Source of the DNA: Candidatus Aminicenantota bacterium
GTDB taxonomy: Bacteria > Acidobacteriota > Aminicenantia > Aminicenantales > Saccharicenantaceae
Length of the DNA stretch: 8,353 nt
Reading direction: 5' to 3'
Assembly (NCBI GenBank): GCA_022867105.1
Contig: JALHVH010000223.1
Span: forward strand, 1 to 8,353
This document shows, piece after piece, positions 6,226 through 8,353 of the stretch. The number at the start of each line of letters is the position of its first letter. The stretch's first letter is position 1. The notes under the pieces are model-generated. The model was given only the letters and a program-made list of their open reading frames with translations. It was not told where the DNA came from and searched no databases. The position numbers were made by a program, and so were the translations under genes.

Positions 6226-7155
6226 TTAGACGAACAAAGAGCTGACGGAGCTTCCTTCGTTGATGCGGCGGATGGCCTCTCCGAAAAGTCCGGCCACGGA
6301 AAGGATCTGGATCTTGGAACAGGCCTTGGCTTTTTCCGTAAGCGGTATGGTATTGGTCACGTAGATTCTTTCCAATGCGGAACTTTCGATCTTCTCTATG
6401 GAGGAACCCGAGAGGACCGCGTGCGTGCAGGCCGAAAAGATCCTCTTGGCCCCGTCCCGGACGAGGGCCTCGACACTGAGGACCAGCGTCCCTGCGGTGT
6501 CCACTATGTCGTCTAAGATGACGACGTTCTGGTCCCGGACCTCGCCGATGACGTTCAGGACCTGGGCCACGTTGGGCGCGGGGCGCCGCTTGTCGATGAT
6601 GGCCAGCTTGGCCCCCATCCTCTTGGCGAAGACCCGGGCCCGGCCGACACCGCCCGCGTCGGGCGAAACGACGGTCAGGTTCTCGAGATCGAGGCCTTTG
6701 AGGAAGTTCGCCAGCACGGGCGCGGCCATCAGGTTGTCCACCGGGATGGAGAAGAAACCCTGGATCTGGGGGGAATGGAGGTCCATGGTCAGGACTCGGT
6801 CCGCTCCGGATTTTTCCATGAGATCGGCCACGAGCCTGGCCGAAATGGGCACACGGGGGCGGTCCTTCCAATCCTGTCTGGCGTAGCAGTAGTAGGGCAT
6901 GACCACGGTGATCCGCTCGGCCGACGCCCGCTTGAAGGCGTCGATCATCAGGAAAAGCTCCATGAGGTGGAAGCTGGCATCCGCGGACCCGGACTGGATG
7001 ATGAAGACGTCCTCACCCCGGACGTTCTCGTCGATGGTGAAGTGGATCTCCCCGTCCGAAAAGCGCTCGAGCACCGAGCGGCCCAGGCCGATCTTCAAGT
7101 ACTTGACGATCTCCCCGGCCAGGCCCGGATTGGATGAACCTGCGAATACTTTCAT
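6226..7155 (-). CDS. prs: Ribose-phosphate pyrophosphokinase (PRPP synthase)
   Basis: Prs makes PRPP from ribose 5-phosphate and ATP for purine, pyrimidine, histidine, tryptophan and NAD synthesis. The 309 residues fit class I bacterial enzymes. Visible are FSDGEIHFTIDENVRG (32-47), the PYYCYARQD segment (88-95), TMDLH with active-site His127, SPDAGGVGRA (164-173), the flexible loop KRRPAPN (189-195) with the catalytic Lys/Arg, and the PRPP-binding motif ILDDIVDTAGT (213-223). Two deviations are Cys90, where Gly is usual, and Trp96 directly after YARQD, where Arg or Lys is common. The ATG at 7155 has an AAAGGA site. It lies downstream of tRNA-Gln with a promoter-like sequence between, and its stop codon overlaps the rplY ribosome binding site. 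Confidence 0.96.
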   Translation of the reverse strand: MKVFAGSSNPGLAGEIVKYLKIGLGRSVLERFSDGEIHFTIDENVRGEDVFIIQSGSADASFHLMELFLMIDAFKRASAERITVVMPYYCYARQDWKDRPRVPISARLVADLMEKSGADRVLTMDLHSPQIQGFFSIPVDNLMAAPVLANFLKGLDLENLTVVSPDAGGVGRARVFAKRMGAKLAIIDKRRPAPNVAQVLNVIGEVRDQNVVILDDIVDTAGTLVLSVEALVRDGAKRIFSACTHAVLSGSSIEKIESSALERIYVTNTIPLTEKAKACSKIQILSVAGLFGEAIRRINEGSSVSSLFV

Positions 7156-7166
7156 CGTCGCGTCCT

Positions 7167-7195
7167 TTTATAATCGAATTCTCAGTTCATGTGAA
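7167..7195 (-). promoter_or_regulatory. Probable sigma70-type promoter for prs, very close to its start codon
   Basis: On the minus strand, TTCACA (7195-7190) and TATAAA (7172-7167) are separated by exactly 17 nt. Each matches the sigma70 consensus at five of six positions. The -35 begins at the base after the tRNA gene. The end of the -10 is only 11 nt from the prs ATG, so a normal start site would leave a leader of about 4-6 nt, and the AAAGGA ribosome binding site overlaps the -10 box. Either the message is close to leaderless, or the match is fortuitous and prs is read through from upstream. Confidence 0.45.
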
Positions 7196-7197
7196 CT
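7184..7197 (-). repeat. Short palindrome at the tRNA-Gln 3' end (AGTTCA-CA-TGAACT)
   Basis: A 6-bp inverted repeat with a 2-nt centre overlaps the last two tRNA bases and the -35 box of the possible prs promoter. As RNA it could form a 5-bp stem with a 4-nt loop, but this would compete with the tRNA acceptor end. It may be a 3' processing signal or an operator, or it may be chance. Confidence 0.3.
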
Positions 7198-7268
7198 GGG
7201 GCGGGAGGATTCGAACCTCCGGATGACGGATCCAAAGTCCGTTGCCTTACCAGCTTGGCTACGCCCCA
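7196..7268 (-). tRNA. tRNA-Gln (anticodon TTG)
   Basis: The 73-nt gene folds as a complete cloverleaf. The acceptor stem is TGGGGCG with CGCCCCA, followed by discriminator G. The D arm runs from GCC to GGC with GCTGGTAA in the loop region. The anticodon arm is ACGGA-CTTTGGA-TCCGT, giving anticodon TTG. The variable loop is CATCC, and the T arm is GGAGG-TTCGAAT-CCTCC. The weak U1-A72 pair and discriminator G73 are known identity features of bacterial glutamine tRNAs. CCA is not encoded, because TTC follows the discriminator, so CCA-adding enzyme must complete it. Its first 10 nt overlap the end of ispE. Confidence 0.97.
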
Positions 7269-8125
7269 GCACGAAGCCTTCTCCAATATGTCTCCCGCGG
7301 CAGGGACTTAACGATGAGCGCCGGCGCCCTTTTCCGGAGCTCCCGCCATCCTCCCAGGGCCTTTTTTTTCTCCGCGAAGAGCCCGAAGACCGTCGAACCC
7401 GTGCCGCTCACCAAGGAGGCCTCCGCGCCCTGGCCTTGGAAGAACCTCTTGAACTCTTCGAGTTGAGGATGAGATCGAAAGATCGTTTCTTCTAGCTGGT
7501 TTTCCAGGAGGCCAAAGTCTTTATTCTCTAAAAACCGCTTAATTTTACTGGGTTTAGCGGCTGAAGTCAAGGAGGGACGCCAAGCCGCGTAGGTTACGGC
7601 CGTTCCGACGGGAAAGGGAGGGAAGGCCAGCAGGCAAAATAGGGGCGGAAGGTCCGGCAGGGGGGTCAGGCGGTCGCCGCGCTCCTCGCCGAGGCACAGG
7701 CCGCCTTCGAGGAAATAGGGAACGTCCGCCCCGATCCTCTTCCCGAGCCCGGCCAGGTCGGACATGCCCAGATTGAGGTCCCAGAGGATGTTCAGGCCGA
7801 ACAGGGTCATGGCCGCGTTGCTGCTCCCGCCTCCGAGCCCCCTTCCGGCGGGGATGGATTTGGCGACCTCGATCCGGACCCCGCCGCCTTTGCCCGTCTC
7901 GCTCCGGAGGAGCTCGGCGGCCCGGTGGATGAGGTTCCTCTCGTCCCAGGGGACGGAGGGATCGTTGCCGGAAAGCCGGATGTCACGGCCGGATGCGGGG
8001 ACGAACTCCAAAACGTCCGCCAGGTCGACCGATTGGAAAAGGGTGAGAATATCATGATAGCCGTCGGGCCGCTTTCCCAGTACCTCGAGCCCGAGGTTGA
8101 CCTTGGCGAAAGATCTAATCTTCAT
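7259..8125 (-). CDS. ispE: 4-diphosphocytidyl-2-C-methyl-D-erythritol kinase (IspE)
   Basis: IspE phosphorylates CDP-methylerythritol with ATP in the MEP pathway for isoprenoid precursors. The 288 residues match the family. It is a GHMP kinase, shown by the N-terminal FAKVNLGLEVLGKRPDGYH (6-24, with Lys8), the ATP-binding glycine-rich IPAGRGLGGGSSNAA (91-105), GADVPYFLEGG (132-142) with catalytic Asp134, and the C-terminal SGTGSTVFGLF (240-250). The start ATG lies inside the end of the upstream gene (11-nt overlap) with no good ribosome binding site, so translation is probably coupled. The C-terminus ends RRLRAGA, and the TAG stop (7261-7259) consists of tRNA-Gln bases 8-10. The last 10 nt of the coding region are therefore shared with the tRNA. 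Confidence 0.95.
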   Translation of the reverse strand: MKIRSFAKVNLGLEVLGKRPDGYHDILTLFQSVDLADVLEFVPASGRDIRLSGNDPSVPWDERNLIHRAAELLRSETGKGGGVRIEVAKSIPAGRGLGGGSSNAAMTLFGLNILWDLNLGMSDLAGLGKRIGADVPYFLEGGLCLGEERGDRLTPLPDLPPLFCLLAFPPFPVGTAVTYAAWRPSLTSAAKPSKIKRFLENKDFGLLENQLEETIFRSHPQLEEFKRFFQGQGAEASLVSGTGSTVFGLFAEKKKALGGWRELRKRAPALIVKSLPRETYWRRLRAGA

Positions 8126-8353
8126 CTTGGAGCAGGGCCTCGATCTCCGGCCAGGTCTTCGGTTCCAGCCCTTTCAGGACGGACGGTCCGAAGAGGTCGC
8201 CGCGGGGCGGCCTGTTGAATTGGATCTTGAGGACCCGGACCCTCCCCGATCTCCCGGCCCGGGAGAAGGCGACCGAGCGGGGGACGAATGCCCCGCCGAA
8301 GAACTCCCCGACCTCGAAGCGGAATCCGTCCCGCTCCCCGCTGAGGACGTACC
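8115..8353 (-). CDS. C-terminal end of an unidentified protein, possibly a LolB/DUF4292-like lipoprotein (5' end outside the window)
   Basis: An open frame enters from the right edge and ends at TAG (8117-8115), giving 78 residues. It reads YVLSGERDGFRFEVGEFFGG, then VPRSVAFSRA, then VRVLKIQFNRPP and RGDLFGP, and closes with WPEIEALLQDED. The alternation of short beta-like strands and the pattern with a proline before a strand and an Asn near the end (VPRSV, IQFNRPP) resemble the C-terminal half of LolB-like outer-membrane lipoproteins such as DUF4292. In E. coli lolB is also directly upstream of ispE, which supports the idea by position. The reading frame is likely real because of its GC-rich codon use and 11-nt overlap with ispE. 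The function is tentative. Confidence 0.6.
   Translation of the reverse strand, partial: YVLSGERDGFRFEVGEFFGGAFVPRSVAFSRAGRSGRVRVLKIQFNRPPRGDLFGPSVLKGLEPKTWPEIEALLQDED

Noticed and set aside
1..8353. Mobile elements, CRISPR arrays, defence or phage genes
   Set aside because: No transposase, integrase, direct-repeat array or attachment site was seen; all frames with coding evidence are housekeeping genes with even composition.

Overview
The window is a nearly fully coding stretch of a GC-rich bacterial chromosome. Every convincing gene lies on the minus strand, so transcription runs from high to low coordinates. The organism looks Gram-negative: it carries an MlaE/MlaF/MlaD-type phospholipid transporter, and the gene before ispE is a possible LolB-like lipoprotein. 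The bL25 is the long CTC form, and rpsF-rpsR-rplI-dnaB has no ssb or priB gene. This combination suggests an Acidobacteriota/Aminicenantes-like or deltaproteobacteria-like lineage, but that is a weak inference made without any database search. There are no mobile elements, CRISPR arrays or signs of recent transfer.

In transcription order, the right part (8353 to 5470) holds the 3' end of a probable LolB/DUF4292-like lipoprotein gene, ispE (isoprenoid precursor synthesis), tRNA-Gln(UUG), prs (PRPP synthase) and rplY (bL25). The first gene overlaps ispE by 11 nt. The end of ispE runs into the tRNA gene, so its stop codon is made of tRNA nucleotides 8-10. A good sigma70-like promoter lies between the tRNA and prs, but very close to the prs start. 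pth (peptidyl-tRNA hydrolase) follows rplY after 3 nt.

The only sizeable gap (4782-4908, 127 bp) is AT-rich. It holds a probable promoter and a structured leader for the rpsF-rpsR-rplI-dnaB group. The leader can fold so that the rpsF Shine-Dalgarno sequence is paired, with an inner hairpin carrying a CCG triplet. This resembles S6:S18-type autoregulation.

The left part (3559 to 1) holds dnaB followed after 2 nt by mlaE, then mlaF, then a 3'-truncated mlaD-like gene. The replicative helicase and a lipid transporter therefore appear to be cotranscribed. As a whole the window is a housekeeping cluster joining translation (bL25, bS6, uS18, bL9, Pth, tRNA-Gln), nucleotide supply (Prs), replication (DnaB) and envelope biogenesis (IspE, Mla, possible LolB-like protein). 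I found no wholly new system. The most interesting points are architectural: the ispE/tRNA overlap, the rpsF leader, the near-leaderless prs promoter, the 75-nt purine tract encoding the bL25 tail, and the dnaB-mla coupling.
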